This document shows positions 20,440 through 34,319 of a stretch of DNA of 64,000 bases, piece by piece. The notes under the pieces were generated by a model. It was not told the origin of the DNA, did no database searches, and saw only the letters and a program-made list of their open reading frames with translations. The DNA is from Apodospora peruviana (taxonomy: Eukaryota > Ascomycota > Sordariomycetes > Sordariales > Lasiosphaeriaceae). The stretch's first letter is position 1, and every line of letters begins with the position of its first letter. A program made the translations under genes and the position numbers. Location: NCBI GenBank assembly GCA_033439685.1, contig JAUEDM010000007.1, positions 1,488,001-1,552,000 on the forward strand. The letters are read 5' to 3'.

Positions 20440-22273
20440 TTATGGAGCAGAGGGTCCAAGCTCACGTTGGTTGTACATTTGTTGGTTTGGTTGGCTATAG
20501 GGAGAGGCAGGCGAGTAGCTCGGATAGACGTGGTTGCCGCCGTACTCGGACAGACCCGGTTGCTGCATACCAGCGGACGGAGGCGCGGGATACTGGGCAG
20601 GCGAGTATCCAATCGGCGGCAACTGGACCGGCCTTGAGCCGGGATACGTCGTCGGAATTTGAGTGCTGTCGGCGCTCTGGGGGTCCGCTCCGGCACTTTG
20701 CTGGGCGGCACGCTGACGCTCCTCTTCAGCTTTCCGCGCCGCTTCTTCCTCCTTCTTCCGCGCCTTCCATTCCTTGCGGATGTCCTTGAATTCTATTCAA
20801 CAATCGAATGTTAGCGTATCGTATCCTTCAATGATTGTGGTATATGGGACGGTCCCGAGGGACTGGTTGGCCCCAGCTCGCTAGCTTGCCCGACGGCGCC
20901 AACGGGAACGAACCGACGCCTAATGCAAGGCAGAGGTGCGCGTGTTTGTGCCGCGAGCTAAACTAGCGAACCGGATCGAAGGGTTTTCGGTATCGCTTGA
21001 TTTAACCGGAAAACGCTGAAACCCTTCCATACCTAGGGCTTCGCGAAAAATGGCAGAGACAATGGCAGACTTGTTTGTACCTTCAGGAGTTCGCTTTACG
21101 CCATGGGCCTGCATAGTAACGTGGGCGTTGAGGTGATTCAACGTGCCGTAGGCCTTTTCGCAACCATTCCAGCCGCACTTATACATGCGCTCAATCTCCT
21201 CGTACCTCCTTCTAGGTCTCTTATGCTGCTGAGCTCCGGGAATCGGAACAAATGAGTAAACCTGCTAAACGAACCGGTCAGCACATCCACCAAAACCCAC
21301 TCTCCAGAACTTGGCAGCCCAAATATAGCTATTTCAAGACTTCTCAGTGCTGTGGGCGAAAGTCTTGACAAAAACATTCAAGTATGCGTCTGTCAATCGA
21401 ACCCACCCCCATTGTTGGCCCGTGCCAATGCGAGTATTGGTTGAGCATCGCCCGAGCCCCCGAGTCGTTGATAGATAGGGATTCACCACCTGAATGAGAA
21501 TTCGTAAAACCTACCTGATTCGGGCGAGACTGAGGGGGTGCTGATGACGGCGTCTGAGGAAAGACATTATGTCCTGGCGTTATTGGTCCTGGCCCATGTT
21601 GTGCATATGCTGCCCCCCATTCAGGTCGAGCCTGGGCATACAACTGCGGGTTTCCCGGGTGTTGATAACTGTGCGACATGTCTTGGGGGGGAGGAGCGTA
21701 AGGCGGATATTGGCCGCTGTGCGGATATGTTGGGCTCGGTGCTGCGATGGACGGATCTATAGGTACATCGCTGTCAGATTTGACCTGCTGGGGGCTCTGA
21801 TGGTTGCGTCCATCTTGCAAAGGCACAGACGGACTTGTTGGTGTTTGCGCCATACCTCCGCTACTGCCGCTGTTGTTGCTAGCCGGGTGGTATGACCGCT
21901 GGATGTGGTCTGGGAAATTGGCAGAGCGCGCCGAGGGCGGATATACTGCGTATTCCGAGGTGGGAGTCGCCGACGTCGAGTAATTGTTGGACCGCACCTC
22001 CTGTTGGGTCGTGTACGTCGCAACAGGGGGCGCCTGATCTACAGAAGAGGCCTCAGACTGGGTGTCGCCGAAGTTGCTGGGATAGGGCGAAGGCAAACCT
22101 GACTGCGAGTACTCGGGGGCACTGCGTTCCATAGAGCCACCGGGAGGGGACAGAAGCCCGCTGGTGGCCGCTTCTGAGCCGCGTCTACCAACCTCGCGAG
22201 TTGCGGGACGGTGGTGTAGTGATGTTGGGTGGGCGTCAACACAAGTTTGATCCTGCGAAGCAGCCAGCAACAT
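20440..22273 (-). CDS. con7: Con7-like C2H2 zinc-finger transcription factor, three exons
   Basis: The protein matches Con7-type nuclear transcription factors, known in rice blast fungus as regulators of conidium shape and infection-related growth. Exons are 22273-21407, 21264-21081 and 20792-20440, giving 467 aa. The 142-nt intron has GTGGGT, branch CTGAC and end TTTAG; the 288-nt intron has GTACAA and ends AATAG. The first 289 residues are Ser/Pro/Gln/Tyr-rich and disordered. The join gives QVYSFVPIPGAQQHKRPRRR, then the single finger C319-x4-C324-x12-H337-x5-H343 in an MYKCGWNGCEKAYGTLNHL context. After it comes a charged helix (KEWKARKKEEEAARKAEEE) and a Pro/Tyr/Gln-rich tail. Reading through the second intron would truncate the protein just after the finger. 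The gene stands alone, with about 14 kb of gene-free sequence upstream, which fits complex developmental control. Name assignment is from recognition of the finger region. Confidence 0.88.
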
Positions 22274-25200
22274 ACTACTGCTGCTCAGCGGAACGCGTCG
22301 TGGGGGGTTTGACGACCCTAGATCTCACCAAACCTGGAGCTCAACACAGGTTGGGGTGGCGTAGAAACCTGTATGCCTTGCTCTCAGGCGGCCGATAGAA
22401 GTCGTTGATATGGGAGGGAACGGGTCAGGAATGGTGGAGAGAGGCGGAAAGCTCGATCTCATCTACCAAAACTCCAAGGACAACCTGGAGCGTCTGGTGG
22501 TGTAATGCGGGACTGCAGGTGGCGCGAGGATAGCGGCGGAGCAGTACAGTAGCGTCGAACAGGCCGGACAAGTTGAGACTCGGACGAGTTTAAGTGCGGA
22601 CTGAAAGCCAAAAGAGCCCACAGACTGCTCTTTAGTTATGCTCGTGAAGGTGATCGGTTGTGGGTTGTGTGGCAAGGATCAGCCGAGTTTCTTTTCCTCC
22701 CAGCACAGATCCACGGACGGCGGACCACGGCAGCCAACAAGCGACCAGAGGGGGAAAGAGGGTCTCGAAGGTTTTGGTGGGGAGAGGGAGGAGCCAGCAC
22801 TAAAATAGTGCGATTTTTTATCAAAAATGGCTGGGCCGCTCTTTGCTCGTCCGCTCGCAGTGCAGTGCAAGTGCTGCTGCGATGCAATGGCCCTCTGACC
22901 TGTGCGTGGTGGACTCCGTAAAGTAGGTCGACCAACAGAACTAGCGCGGTGTCTGTAGAGGTGGTGGTCGTCTCCCCTCGTTTGGATTTGCAGTTGATCA
23001 TGTACGGATAAGGCTGGGAGTATTTCTTTATAACCGTAGCGATCCTGTCTTGCCGGTGACTGGCTGGCTTGATTCTCGCTCTGACTGAATGTTTCTCTGA
23101 CCGCCTCTGGTTGATGGAGCCCCGGCGTGTACTCGTGCCTTTAGCTGGGCTCTAAAAGTGACTTGCAGGTGATTGTCCGTCAGGAAGGTTTAATGGCGCG
23201 AGAGAAAATCGAGTTAGTGCGGGAAAGAGTGTAATTTATACTGAGGCCCACGGTTGCTGGGGGTGGGTGGAAATTGGAGATGGGGTAAAATTGTACTGGG
23301 TCTGCGCGTGTGGTGAATGGTTCCGCCTCCAAGGTCTGCCCGTCAGCCCGTGTTTTCAATACTGTATCCGTACGGATTGCGGACGCAGCCCACCACCTTG
23401 GTTCGCTGCTCGCCGCCACCGCTGGTCCTTGCTGGCAGTAGGTGCACTGCACTGAGCGGCCCGGTGCTGGGATTACCGACGGAGGAGTGGAGGTAGGGTA
23501 CTGTCGAATGCAGGTGTGCACGGCGTGGTAGGGGTTTAGATTTCCTCGTGCTGGTGAGGTGGAGTTCCAAGCTCTTTCCTCCTGCCAGGAGAAGGCCGAG
23601 TGCTCTCAGACAGTCTAGTCGTCCACCTAGGCCCAAGCGGGCAATTATGTTGGGTTGATGTGACTGGCGGGAATAGCCACGACAGATATTCTGTACGGCC
23701 AGCCCGGGAAAGACTGGTCGTGACTCTTTTACTCTTATTGTATTTGAATGTTGTCCTTGACAAACCGAGTCGTCGTCGCCTTTGTGCACTGCTACACGTA
23801 TAGACACTGTTGGTAGTTGGTGAATGCCGAATACCTGACGTTTATTACGGGTGGACAATGCAGGCGCCGGTCCCAGCTTTGAGCTTTCGTCTCGTCGAGC
23901 GAGGACGAAAGGGGACAAGTGTGTTTGAACTTCTGGGGACGTGCTTATCGCTTTTGGTAAGCCGAATCTCGTCGATTATTCAACCGCACAGTTGGCCCTG
24001 GCCCCCGGTCATAGCTGCCGCGAAACCACTGGAGTGGAACTGCCCGCGCGTGCCTGCGTGCCTGCGTGCCTACACTACCTGCCCTTGCTGCTGCCCACTG
24101 TCAATTCTTCCCCACGCCGGTCTCGGTGTCGGCTGAGCGATGACTCGTCCGGGGACAAAGAGAGACAGAGCAAGTACCAAAATTCCCTTATTACACGTGT
24201 AATACCGTGTTCCGCTGCAGTCTGTACTGCGCGACCTCGAGATATCTGACTTGGTTATGGGGGTTTGATGATTATACGACTGGGACTTGGGGTACCGCTA
24301 GGCCCGGGATGCTGACGCCTAGGGGACAGAACCTGGAAGCTTCTTGTTGTGAATCAGGGGAAATGCTATGAGTGCAGATTTATCTGGAAAGCGGAAAGCG
24401 TAAATCTGTCTAGCGCGAGGGAAGGCGGCTCAGGCTTCAAGCCTCAGTCAGGGATGCAATTGCAATCCGTACAGTGCTTGCCAAGGTCGACAACCCAATC
24501 AGGGGTTCCTTGGGTCCTTTTGATCCGTCGCGTGTATGTACTTCCGCAGTCCGTACACAGCGGTGTCCGCCGACCTTGCCTGTGCAGCTCTTCTTTTAAA
24601 TCCGTTCGTGAAAACAAGAATAACTGAGATGGGGGAATATCGAGCTTGAGCCGGCAAGAACAGGATGGTGTGAAATCACAGAAGTGGCCGCCAGGACGTG
24701 GCGAGATACTGGTAATTTAACTGGCTGGCACCTCGAAATGTCATGAGCGGATGTCGCACTTTCCCTTTTGCTGCACGTGTGGAGCCTCGCCGGAGTGTGG
24801 TGTGGGCCAGAGCGATGCCTTGGGTGTTGTTTGTGTTCAACAGTTCCGCAGGATAGGGGGCAGCAGCCACTGGCACCTTCAGAAAGAGCGCTCTTCTTGA
24901 ACGTCGTTTCCCCGGAATCATTTGCCCGACGGGCGACAAATACAAGGCAAGTGCAATGCAGTGAGTGTCCGGCGGGTTGGGTTATGATTCATCTCGTCAC
25001 CCAGTGTTAAATCAAAGGGAGCACATGTCCGATCCTATCGTCGCCCACAAGCCAGACGATCGGCTCACCAGTACCGTACCTACCGAGGATCATGTGCTCA
25101 TCACGATCAAAGGTAGGTACTTTTGTTGCTTTTACTATATTCTCCCATCTGTACATACTACCTTTGATTTTCCTTCTTTCCAAGGCGACTCAACAAGTGA

Positions 25201-26373
25201 GTTCGGAGGTGAGAGAATGGATGGGCAAATGGGATGCGCAATCGCAGAAAGGTGGGTTTGTTACTCAGAAAGTGCTAGGATTACCTGGAAGCGACACCGT
25301 ACGATGCACTGGGTGGGCGACAAGGATGCGGTGGCTGGGGCGAGAGGGTAGGTGATCTGCACGCTTCCCCCGGTCACCCAATCAGTGGGCGATGATGTCT
25401 GGATTGGGCGAGCTTGTGGCTATTCGTGCCAAGATCTCCCGACAGGGAAGTCAGCGCCAGAGAACTGAGTAGTGGGACCATCATCGCGCACCGTAAATCC
25501 CATCACTTAATATTGTGTTGTTGCTCTTGGAACCATCCGATCGATGTGCAAAGCGCAAAGCACAAAGTACTTGGGGGCGCCCCTCAGTCCGTTTGGCGGA
25601 GTTAGTTCCTGGCAGCAGTCTGCTTACCTGTATGTCAAGGCTGCTCGCCGCACCTTTTCACTGAATATATCTGGTAAGCAACTGGGTCGAAAGCCGTTGA
25701 TAAACCGGTCAGTAAACGTCCCTACCTTACCTATCAAAATCAACCACCATTATAGAATGATGTCTATTTGAAGAGCTGGAGCACACTGATGGAGGGATAT
25801 AGCGAGCGAAACGGGTCTCAGCGGAGCCATATCAAGGAACCCTTCGTTCTAGACCACAACATGGTTTACGGGCCGAGGCACGAAAACAGCACGAGCTCCC
25901 ATGCCCTGTAAGGGACCGTGGCGAGGTCGGGCTGGCGAACGTGTGGAAAGAAAGGCTTTGCAAAATCCCCCTTCCTCCCTCCCTCACAGTCATGTATCCT
26001 ATGCTGTGGTCGAGACTGAGTTCAGGCACATGGCCCCGGTGAAGTTCGTGCATGTCTTCAGGCGCCGGGGTCTTGACGGTCTCTTGTCTGCCAATGCCAG
26101 ACACGTCGAGCTGGTCTTTGGTGCTGCACATCATAAGGCGACGACGGGATGAAGGATCGACTGGCTCTTGGCCTGACTTTGCTAGGAGGGCTTGCGGTCT
26201 TGGTCTATTCTGCACTGTAGATAGCATGGATGCCAGAATCCCGGAAACGGGGAACTAAGGTAGGTCCCTAAAAATGTCGGTCTCTTCATGGGTGGAAAGT
26301 TTGACGCCATTAACACGACGCGGTTACCACCGAAAGAACCACCAACAGTTCGCTCGCTAGTAAGTGTATACCC

Positions 26374-26429
26374 TACATTATATATAATCCATCCGATGTC
26401 AAGTACGGATTACATATAATCCATCTGAC
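26374..26429. repeat. imperfect direct repeat tatataatccatcyga
   Basis: Two copies of about 18-20 bp (one with tatataatccatccga, one with catataatccatctga) lie about 30 bp apart. Their differences are mostly transitions. Confidence 0.6.
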
Positions 26430-29400
26430 CTACACGTAGGGAACCCGGCGGTATGATGAATGTTGCCCCGACGACGAAGCTCCATCCTGGACTAACAGCG
26501 CAGCTCCGGTCGGGTGGAATTGCGGATCGGCTCCGTACAGGTTGCCAGTTTCGGCCTACCCCGACATGACTTCATCCGTTGAAGGAGGAATTTTGAGCAT
26601 AACAACACCTTTGGGAGCACAACGTTGAAACAGCCGACGTTGGCTACGAAGGCTGAGAGCCGCTGCACTACGGAATACTGTACGTGTAAACCAAGAACCA
26701 CGGCGCAGATCTCTACATATCGCTAGTGTACGGGTTAGCGGCAGGCCGATCTGAAGTGGCGGGTTAGATCCCGGCTGTTAATAAGTGTGGTGTGGTCAAC
26801 CAAACCATCCATCCACCAACGCCATTCATCATCCACTTCATTGGGGTGTGTGCCCGATTTACATTCTGCGGAAGGTCCCAAGTGCATCGCGTTGCTTATT
26901 AACCTTTTCCCCCCTCAAATGAGGTAGGTGCTTGGGCAGGTCTTGCTACCTGCTGCGTACACCTCTTATTTACAGTACTCCGTAGCTAACATTGTTTAGG
27001 TAAGTTACCGAGCAACGGAACCATGTCCAGCTGGTCTTTTGCTACAGATTCTTTCACCAACTTTTTCAATTGGCGAGGAGCACCCGAGCGCGCACGTGAG
27101 GCTGTTAGAGCCTTTCCCACCGGCTTCATTTAACCCCGGCCCTCCCGACTCCCGACAGGGCCGACACGACAAACCACGCCCCGCGAGACGCCGCTAAAGT
27201 TTAGTGAGATCATGGCCTGTATCGGGCGTTGCCAGATCTCAGGCGAACCAAATCCTCGGGATACACTAAAATCGCGTTTAATGCCCTGGAGGGGCACAGC
27301 GCGCTACTTTTCGTGGAAGACACGCGCCAGACATATCAACGTCGCTCTTCAACCACATTGTCATTGTCATCACATGACTGGAGAACACCTCCGCGACATC
27401 TTTTTTTTGGTATCTCCGAGGTTGACCGGCTCAAGAATATCCCGTGGTACCACCCAACCGAACGACAATCTGCTCAAAGGTAATGTCAATATCTGAATTC
27501 TCGGTGGCGACTCGTCTTTCGTCAATACGAACAAAACAACCCGGCAAAAGGGAAAAATAAAAATTAAAAAAAGATAGAGAAAACGGTCAAACTGACAAAT
27601 GGCAGAGCTACGACCTTGTTCTCTGCATGTAGATGCGGATTTGTCGGCCTGCTGCGCGCATGCAGCGAGCCAAAGACAGAAAAATGCCCACATGCAAGAC
27701 AGGAAGGACGGGAGTCTCCTTCCAACCCTGTCTCAATCCATGCTCCGACAAGCAGGTAATCGACGTTGTACCAACAATCGCGCCACGTGTTGAGCCTATA
27801 GCTGCTCACGTGGGTGGTTGTAGACGTGTGATCCCTCCAACCTCTTTTTCGCGTGTGACGTTTCTATTCCAAGGAAGCTAAGTTGGAGCGCCGGTACGAA
27901 GGCAGACGCACGACGCACGACGTCCTCAAGCAGCTTCCGCCGTAACCACCAAATATTCTACAAAGGCTGAGGGCAGATATCCGATACCTCCACACCAAGC
28001 GAGGTCTGCCCGACAATGTCCAGCACCACAACTGCAGGTTCTGTGGTGGTGCATGATTGGTATTCTGCATGTGCCAATTCGCCAGCCGGCCACCCGGTAC
28101 CCTTGGTCACAGTCGGTTTCTCGGGGAGGCAGCGGTCGTCGTCTGGCCAGGAGCGGTCAGGACAAACCCTCTCACCACCATCTGTAAACTGCGATATCAC
28201 GGTACAGTATTCCGTACTGGTTCTTGACCCCTGCACTGAACTGCCCTGAATATCCAGACGCATCCCTTCGGCTGACGTTACTGCCTTCCTTAAAAAGTAC
28301 CTTACCGACGTATGGTACTGAGGCTATAGCCCGCAAGCGCGCAAGCGACGGGAGCTGGGTTAGGTGCATTGCTTAGTCGAGCAGTTTCGTTCCTGACTAG
28401 TGCAGCACCTTGACCTGGTCTTGTCATCTCTCAAAGATATCATGGCGCCATGCACGGCATTGCTGTTCCCACGAGTTTCATTCTCGGAATCGCTTGCATC
28501 AAGGTGCGGCCTAGGTTACCATCAGGGACTCCAATTCCTTTCAGGGAAATCTGAGCTCCCCTTTAATTATCATCCCGCCCCTAGCAACGACAAAAAGCAT
28601 GCACGCGTCAGTAGAGCTTGAAAGCTTCAACTGGGCAGGCAGGATATTGAGCAGGGATTTCATTGTGGAGCAGTGAAGAAGACAGTGGGACGACTCCCCG
28701 TTCATACTGTGCCGGCCATCATCCATGGATGTCACTCTCCTCGCCCAACAGCAAATGGAGCACTGTGGTTCGTCCGTGTACTACTTCCACTTCGGGATTG
28801 GGCCGGGTCGAAAAATTGCCGGACCATGGGATTCATGTAAACTGCCAATATTAAAGGTCTGCTGCCTACGAACCCGGCTGCCGGGATGCGCCCGTCCACC
28901 AGGGCGGTGTCTGCCTCCGTCTCTCGTCATCTCAAAAGAGCAACTCTTGGCGACATATCGGCTCCATCTCTCCTCTCCCAGTGTGGGTGCAGCAGCATCG
29001 CCAACGTATCTGATAGGATGATAAGCCGGAGAAAGCGGCACTCGATTTCAGAAGTCGTATGTCATATCAACTGCACCTGACGAGAAGATCACGTTTTTGC
29101 GGTGAGCAAAGGGAACTGGGAGGCGACAAAACTGGGAATATCTGAGCCGTGTTTTACCGCCGCACCCGGCGACTGGTGCAAGTTTACTGGAGGGGCCGGG
29201 GGACGGTGAGAAGGTACCTGACCTTTTCTACCGATCGCAGCTGAAAGGGCAAATATTGGGTGGAACGAAAGGCCTGTCACGTCCCGATTGGGCCGCAAAG
29301 GATTTGCTTTTTGATCTTGGACGAGATGACGGGATGAAGAGACGAGACGAGCTGATGATGTGCTGTAGGTATGTAATATCAGCATCACCAGATGCAAGAC

Positions 29401-32400
29401 AAGCATCAAGAGTCACAGCACGGAAGGCAAGCGGCCTTCCAGTTCGCCCAGCGATTTCCGTGGCTTACGTGCTGCATGGGCACAAAAGTCAGGGATTTGC
29501 AACAGCCAGGTCGGCTCTTCTCGAAATGGCAAACCGGGTTACTAGTGGCGCGTACAGACAAGTTGGCGACAAACATTTATGATTTAGCAGTTTCCAAAAC
29601 CGACGTCAGAACGGCCATGTTTTACCGTCACATCGTGCTGCGAGATTACAAGACGAAATCGAAGAAAACGGTACTCCAATCAAGCTAGCGTTGGTCTACT
29701 TCTCCAGATTTTCCCATCCACGCCATCTCTCATCGACACAACCACCAACACCCAGCCCGAGACGCACTAAAAGGGGACGGGAGTTAAGTGGTGTACAGTA
29801 CGGAATACTTACACCATCCTACCGGGGAGATGGCTTACTGTACACCATGTACGTACGACGTACACAAACCACGGCGAAAAAGAAGCTTCCGCGAATTCTT
29901 CTAGAGCCGTCGGCCTGTCTCCCTGCACCAGCCAGATCTTGGGGGGGGGGCGGTTCCAGAGTCCCATTCCAGTCCAAGAGTAATCTAGTGTCGAGCTACT
30001 TGCGCCAGGTCGACGGGTTGTGAAACCCACCGTTCGGGAACGCGATGAATTGAGTTTGTGGATGTTTACGGAAGTATTATTGAACCATCCCAGATGCAGC
30101 CGCCAATCTGCACGTGACAAGCTTTATTATTACTCTCTCTGAGCACAGGGTTGTTTGATTTGTCGACTCCATGACTTGTGCAACACGTTTTCTCTCTCGC
30201 ACATGTCCGGATCTGAAGCAACACGGACGGGGCCCAGGATAGAGTGAGAGCAAAGGAGAAAGAGGGGGTGGTTGTAAAAGGAGGTGGTGGGGGAAAGGCA
30301 TCAGGAGGAGGGAATTGCTTCGTTTCGATGGCTCGATGAGAGGTCCAATGCTCATCAGCAATTATCGTGGGAGACTCCACCGCGCATTTCTCGGCATTGG
30401 TGGTTGCCGAATGTCGAAATCGATAAAATAATGAAAAAAAAACTCAGCTCTCCGTATTCGTATGGGAAAGGAAAGCTGCAGCCAGCATTGCGATGCGGTG
30501 AGGTGCAGCGAGCAAAAGCCCCAGAGCCAGAACAGCAGGTGCCCACCCCCCCTCGCAATGCCCGGTCGAACGACGGACGGCCGGGGGTCTTTGCGGCTGG
30601 GATCCACTATTGCCGTCCCGTTCCTCCTTCCATTTCTCTCAAGTTTAATGGCCCCGATCGAGCCGAATCAGGGTCGTCGCTGGTGTTCAGCTCTCAAATA
30701 TCTTGCTGCAGTGCAGCTCGTCCATGGTTGGGGGCCGGCGGGAATCCCTGTGCTTATCCACTGTGGGTGGAGCCGAGGATGTGTGTGTCAGTGTGACCGC
30801 CCGTCCGTCCAAAGGGAAGTGGGCGGCGAACAGACAGCGGGCCCTGTTTGCAGTGAGCGCTCAGGCCCTTCTCACTCACTCCGCTCCGCACAGCTCCGGC
30901 CGGAGCAGCTCTCTCTTTCAAGAGCAGGCAAATGCCCAGCGAAATGTCAAGCGGGGACATCGGTGTTTTGGGGACCACCATCCGCCGGTCAGGGCCTCAC
31001 TCACCACTAATCCGGACACTACGGCGGAGAAACTCTTTGCGATTGACTTACCGCTTTCGTCGAGAATGCAGCCGTGTAGGTTGAAGCACGCATACTGTGC
31101 GTACCCTTCGGCAGCTGGGTTTACCAAGTACCATGTGCTGCGCACTGTCTGCGAGTCTTTCGCGTTTCTACGCGTGTTTCTCTCCTTTCTCTCAAAGCTG
31201 GTTGATGTGTCTTTACCTGCCCGGTCCAGATTGGTAGAGATATCATCAGATAAGACCTGGAGCGTAGGATCCGACCACGAACAATCAATCCCCTTGTCAT
31301 GATCCAATTCTCCAAAATACGGGACACCTTATTGTACAAGTCCACGCTCATGCACATACGTATATGTATGGGTATACAAGATCGATACGTGGGTGTAGGC
31401 GATGATGCCTTGATGGGATCACCACGGACATACCGGCAGCTTGCTGACTTAGCTTTACCAAACATGATAAATAGGGGTAATCACTAATCGTATCTACGTA
31501 CACGAAGCATAATACTGAGATATCACTACATGTTCACGTTGCCCGATGCTTATATGCTTGCGCCGCGCAGACCATGGTATCGGGTTTTCTTGGATAATTG
31601 ACGTTGGTGTTGCAGACGGAAAGTGTCGGCATAATATTTGAAAATAAATGACATTCGCGTGAGAAGAATGCCCTGATAGAGAAATGTTGCTGCGCTTACG
31701 CCAAGGTAAGCGGTTTGTTTTGCTGCCTATAGATTATCGGAATAAGTGAGATGCCGAGTCTCTATACAGTCATGGCTCATCGGGCTGCCCGCGATGTGTT
31801 CTGGTTTCGCGGCGCGTGTTAGGATGCTTCACTACGACACACCCATCCAGAGTCTCCGGGAGAACATTAGAAGGCAAGATGGTGATATTCGATAGTGGTC
31901 TTGCTCCTGCGTGGTCAGCATATCAGATGTCTACTATATGCTGCAAGCGCGTTGTTGATGACAGCCTCAAGTGCTTACGGGAACAAGGCTCGTTAGGTAG
32001 CTAGGTAGCAAGCATTCCCGCCATGACATGGCTGCCGCGTGGATGCCTTCACCAGTGCAACTATGTACTAACCACACTACCCTACCGAGCCATTAAATTA
32101 GTGCCGGCAGTGCTAAGTCTAATAAGACAGTCAGTGTTCTTCCCCATCTCGCCTCGGCATATCACACAAAAGAAAAAATAGGAGACGTCAGTGGTATTCG
32201 AGACATCCTGCTGGCCATCAACACAACAACCAACCCTCCAGGAACAGCAGATGCAAGCTTTCAATACCTATAATGCTGTCTCCACCGCAGAGCTGACGTG
32301 ATAGATGTTATCGTGTCATCGAGCCCCTGGATATGTGTGATGAGTCCCGGACATTCATTATCATGCGGTGTCCTGCTTCCGAACAGACACCGAAGGCAAC

Positions 32401-33611
32401 GCCGAAAACCTACACACAAGAACGAAGCAAACGCAAACCCCGCTCCATCAAGCACGGGCACATCTCCCTGAGCCATATCTCGTATCATCATGTGTCATGG
32501 CGGTGGGGGAAAGGGGGGGGCCAGAATCTCCACCCGAGGTTAATCTTCCTCCTCCTCCTCCTCTTCTTCCTCTTCTCTGAGTCTTGCTTGGTTCATCTGG
32601 TTCCTGTTCCTTGCTTGACGATCACTTCAAAGTCAAAAGACAACACGCCCCCTTTCCCAAACCGGGTCAGGGGTAGCAGCGTTGATGCTTATTACAAATA
32701 AGCAAGAATAGCCTGATAGAGAGGCATGACTAGCCTAGTTCTAGTGTAACATGAACCAGTGCTTGCTAGAATAACTTTATTTGCTGCAAGACACACAGGC
32801 ACAACTTATGAACAATGGAACCACAGAGTGTCGACACCACTGCAATCCCTCCGAGCTTTAACGAGTCTGATGATGATCAAAGCTAGTTGTCTAGCGTACC
32901 GCTAGGAACGACGGATGGATCCCCCTTCCTACCTGGTAATGTTAAAAGCAAGACAGACATTTGACATGGATTGGGGGGTGGAAGGAAACTCGCAAACACC
33001 ACACAGATGCGACTGGAGATCTCCCTAGGCACACTACACGTAGATTAGACTAGTAGAAGCTAACGCATCCGTCACGCCTTCCCATCCCTTCTCCGCCAAA
33101 TAAAAATCTGGGGGTTAGCACACACATGTTGTTTGGTTAAAGGCAATCTAGGTCTAGTAGCTTGGCTACCCCCCTCCCCTTTTGCGTGGATCTCTCTTGT
33201 CAAAAGATACCAACCACCGGGTTATAATTACGTGAGCAGGCTTCACTTGTAATAAAAAGAGAAATAAATACACATAAATACACAATCAGCTTGACACAGC
33301 CTGGGTTGAAGATAAGGCGGCTTGCTCCATCAAGCTTGCTCGGGCCGATGGCGGCGATGAAGTTGACGGGGAGGAGAGCAACAACAAACGCCACGAGAGA
33401 ATACGTCATGCTCGCAAGGACGCACCGTACTGGGCATTGTTTTCTTCCTCTCCGTCGGTCTCCTCCTACATTCCGAGTCTGAGCCAGTCCCGTACAAGCT
33501 TCCAGGTTTTGTTCGCCTCGGGTTGCTCGTCCTGCCTCCTGTTGGGCACTCACGATATGCTTCAGACGCCGGCTCAAACGGGCCAGCCGCGCTAGCAAGC
33601 CACCAGTGAGT

Positions 33612-33634
33612 CCCCCCCCCCCCCCCCCCCCCCC
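33612..33634. repeat. C23 homopolymer
   Basis: Twenty-three consecutive C on the plus strand followed by GGCCCC, inside the gene-free region. Confidence 0.95.
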
Positions 33635-34257
33635 GGCCCCCTTTCGTCTTCCCTCCTCTGTCGTGTGCCTCCTTGCTGCCAATCTCAGATCTCTGTCTGC
33701 CTGGTCTGTCTTGCCAACCCGGAACTCGGCTCTTTGTCCCACGAAATCGCAATGTGCAAGTTCAATGTCCATCTGTCTGGCTTCCATTTCAAATCTCTCT
33801 CTTGGCTGAAACCCACCCCTTTTTTTCCTTTTGGTGACCCGGTCTTTCTTTGTCCCCCGAATCCCCGACCCATGGCACAGCGGCTCCGCACTTCTCGCTT
33901 GTTGTTACCACTCTCTGTCTTGACAAGACTCGACGATGTTACTCTCCCCCTTCTTCCTCCACAAGATGCCAATTTTAGCTGCGTGGATGGATGGATGGAT
34001 GCCTCTCAGGGGATTGGTTGAAAAGCGGTTGGCCGACAACGAATGAAGGAATGATAGGTACCGTAGAATGAAATGTAGATGTGTTTGTTTTCTAGCTCTC
34101 AGCCACCATCGCAGACCGCTACACTACCGTACGGTAGAGTCAACTTTGGTTGTAGTGTACTATATACGTACCTTGTGCTGGCTTTCAATCAACCATCCTT
34201 CGTCACCTTGGGGAACCCATTAGGGGCTGAAAACAAGGCTTAGTTTCGATTCGTTTC

Positions 34258-34319
34258 TTTTTTTGTTTTTTTTTGTTTTTTTTTTTTTTTTTTTTTTTTT
34301 GGGGGGGGGGGGGGGGGGG
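34258..34319. repeat. T-tract followed by G19 (composite homopolymer)
   Basis: About 43 bases of T interrupted by two G, followed directly by nineteen G. The next bases are TTAGGGGAGGG, so the strand has strong G-quadruplex potential. Read on the other strand it is C19 followed by A, the same polarity as the tracts at 20409 and 53558. Confidence 0.95.

Noticed and set aside
21490..21530. Apparent 25-nt intron in con7 exon 1 (GTAGGT...TTCAG, minus strand)
   Set aside because: Too short to splice and its removal would break the frame that the following segment needs. Reading through keeps one coherent frame.
24965..25351. Possible two-exon small gene (GTAGGT donor near 25113, CCAAG acceptor near 25184)
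   Set aside because: The joined peptide is short and unlike any family. Splice-like signals of this quality occur by chance. It could be a non-coding transcript, which sequence alone cannot show.
25832..26227. 131-codon minus-strand frame
   Set aside because: Low-complexity Ser/Arg/Pro content and no recognisable domain; isolated in the gene-free region.
30284..30796. 170-codon plus-strand frame
   Set aside because: Composition is Ser/Pro/Cys-rich without domain features, overlapping frames in other phases are just as open, and no conserved motif is visible.
33200..33787. 195-codon frame on the minus strand with hydrophobic segments
   Set aside because: It includes a polyglycine run created by the C23 tract and no recognisable family. 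The hydrophobic stretch is typical of chance frames in T-rich DNA, and no supporting splice context is seen.
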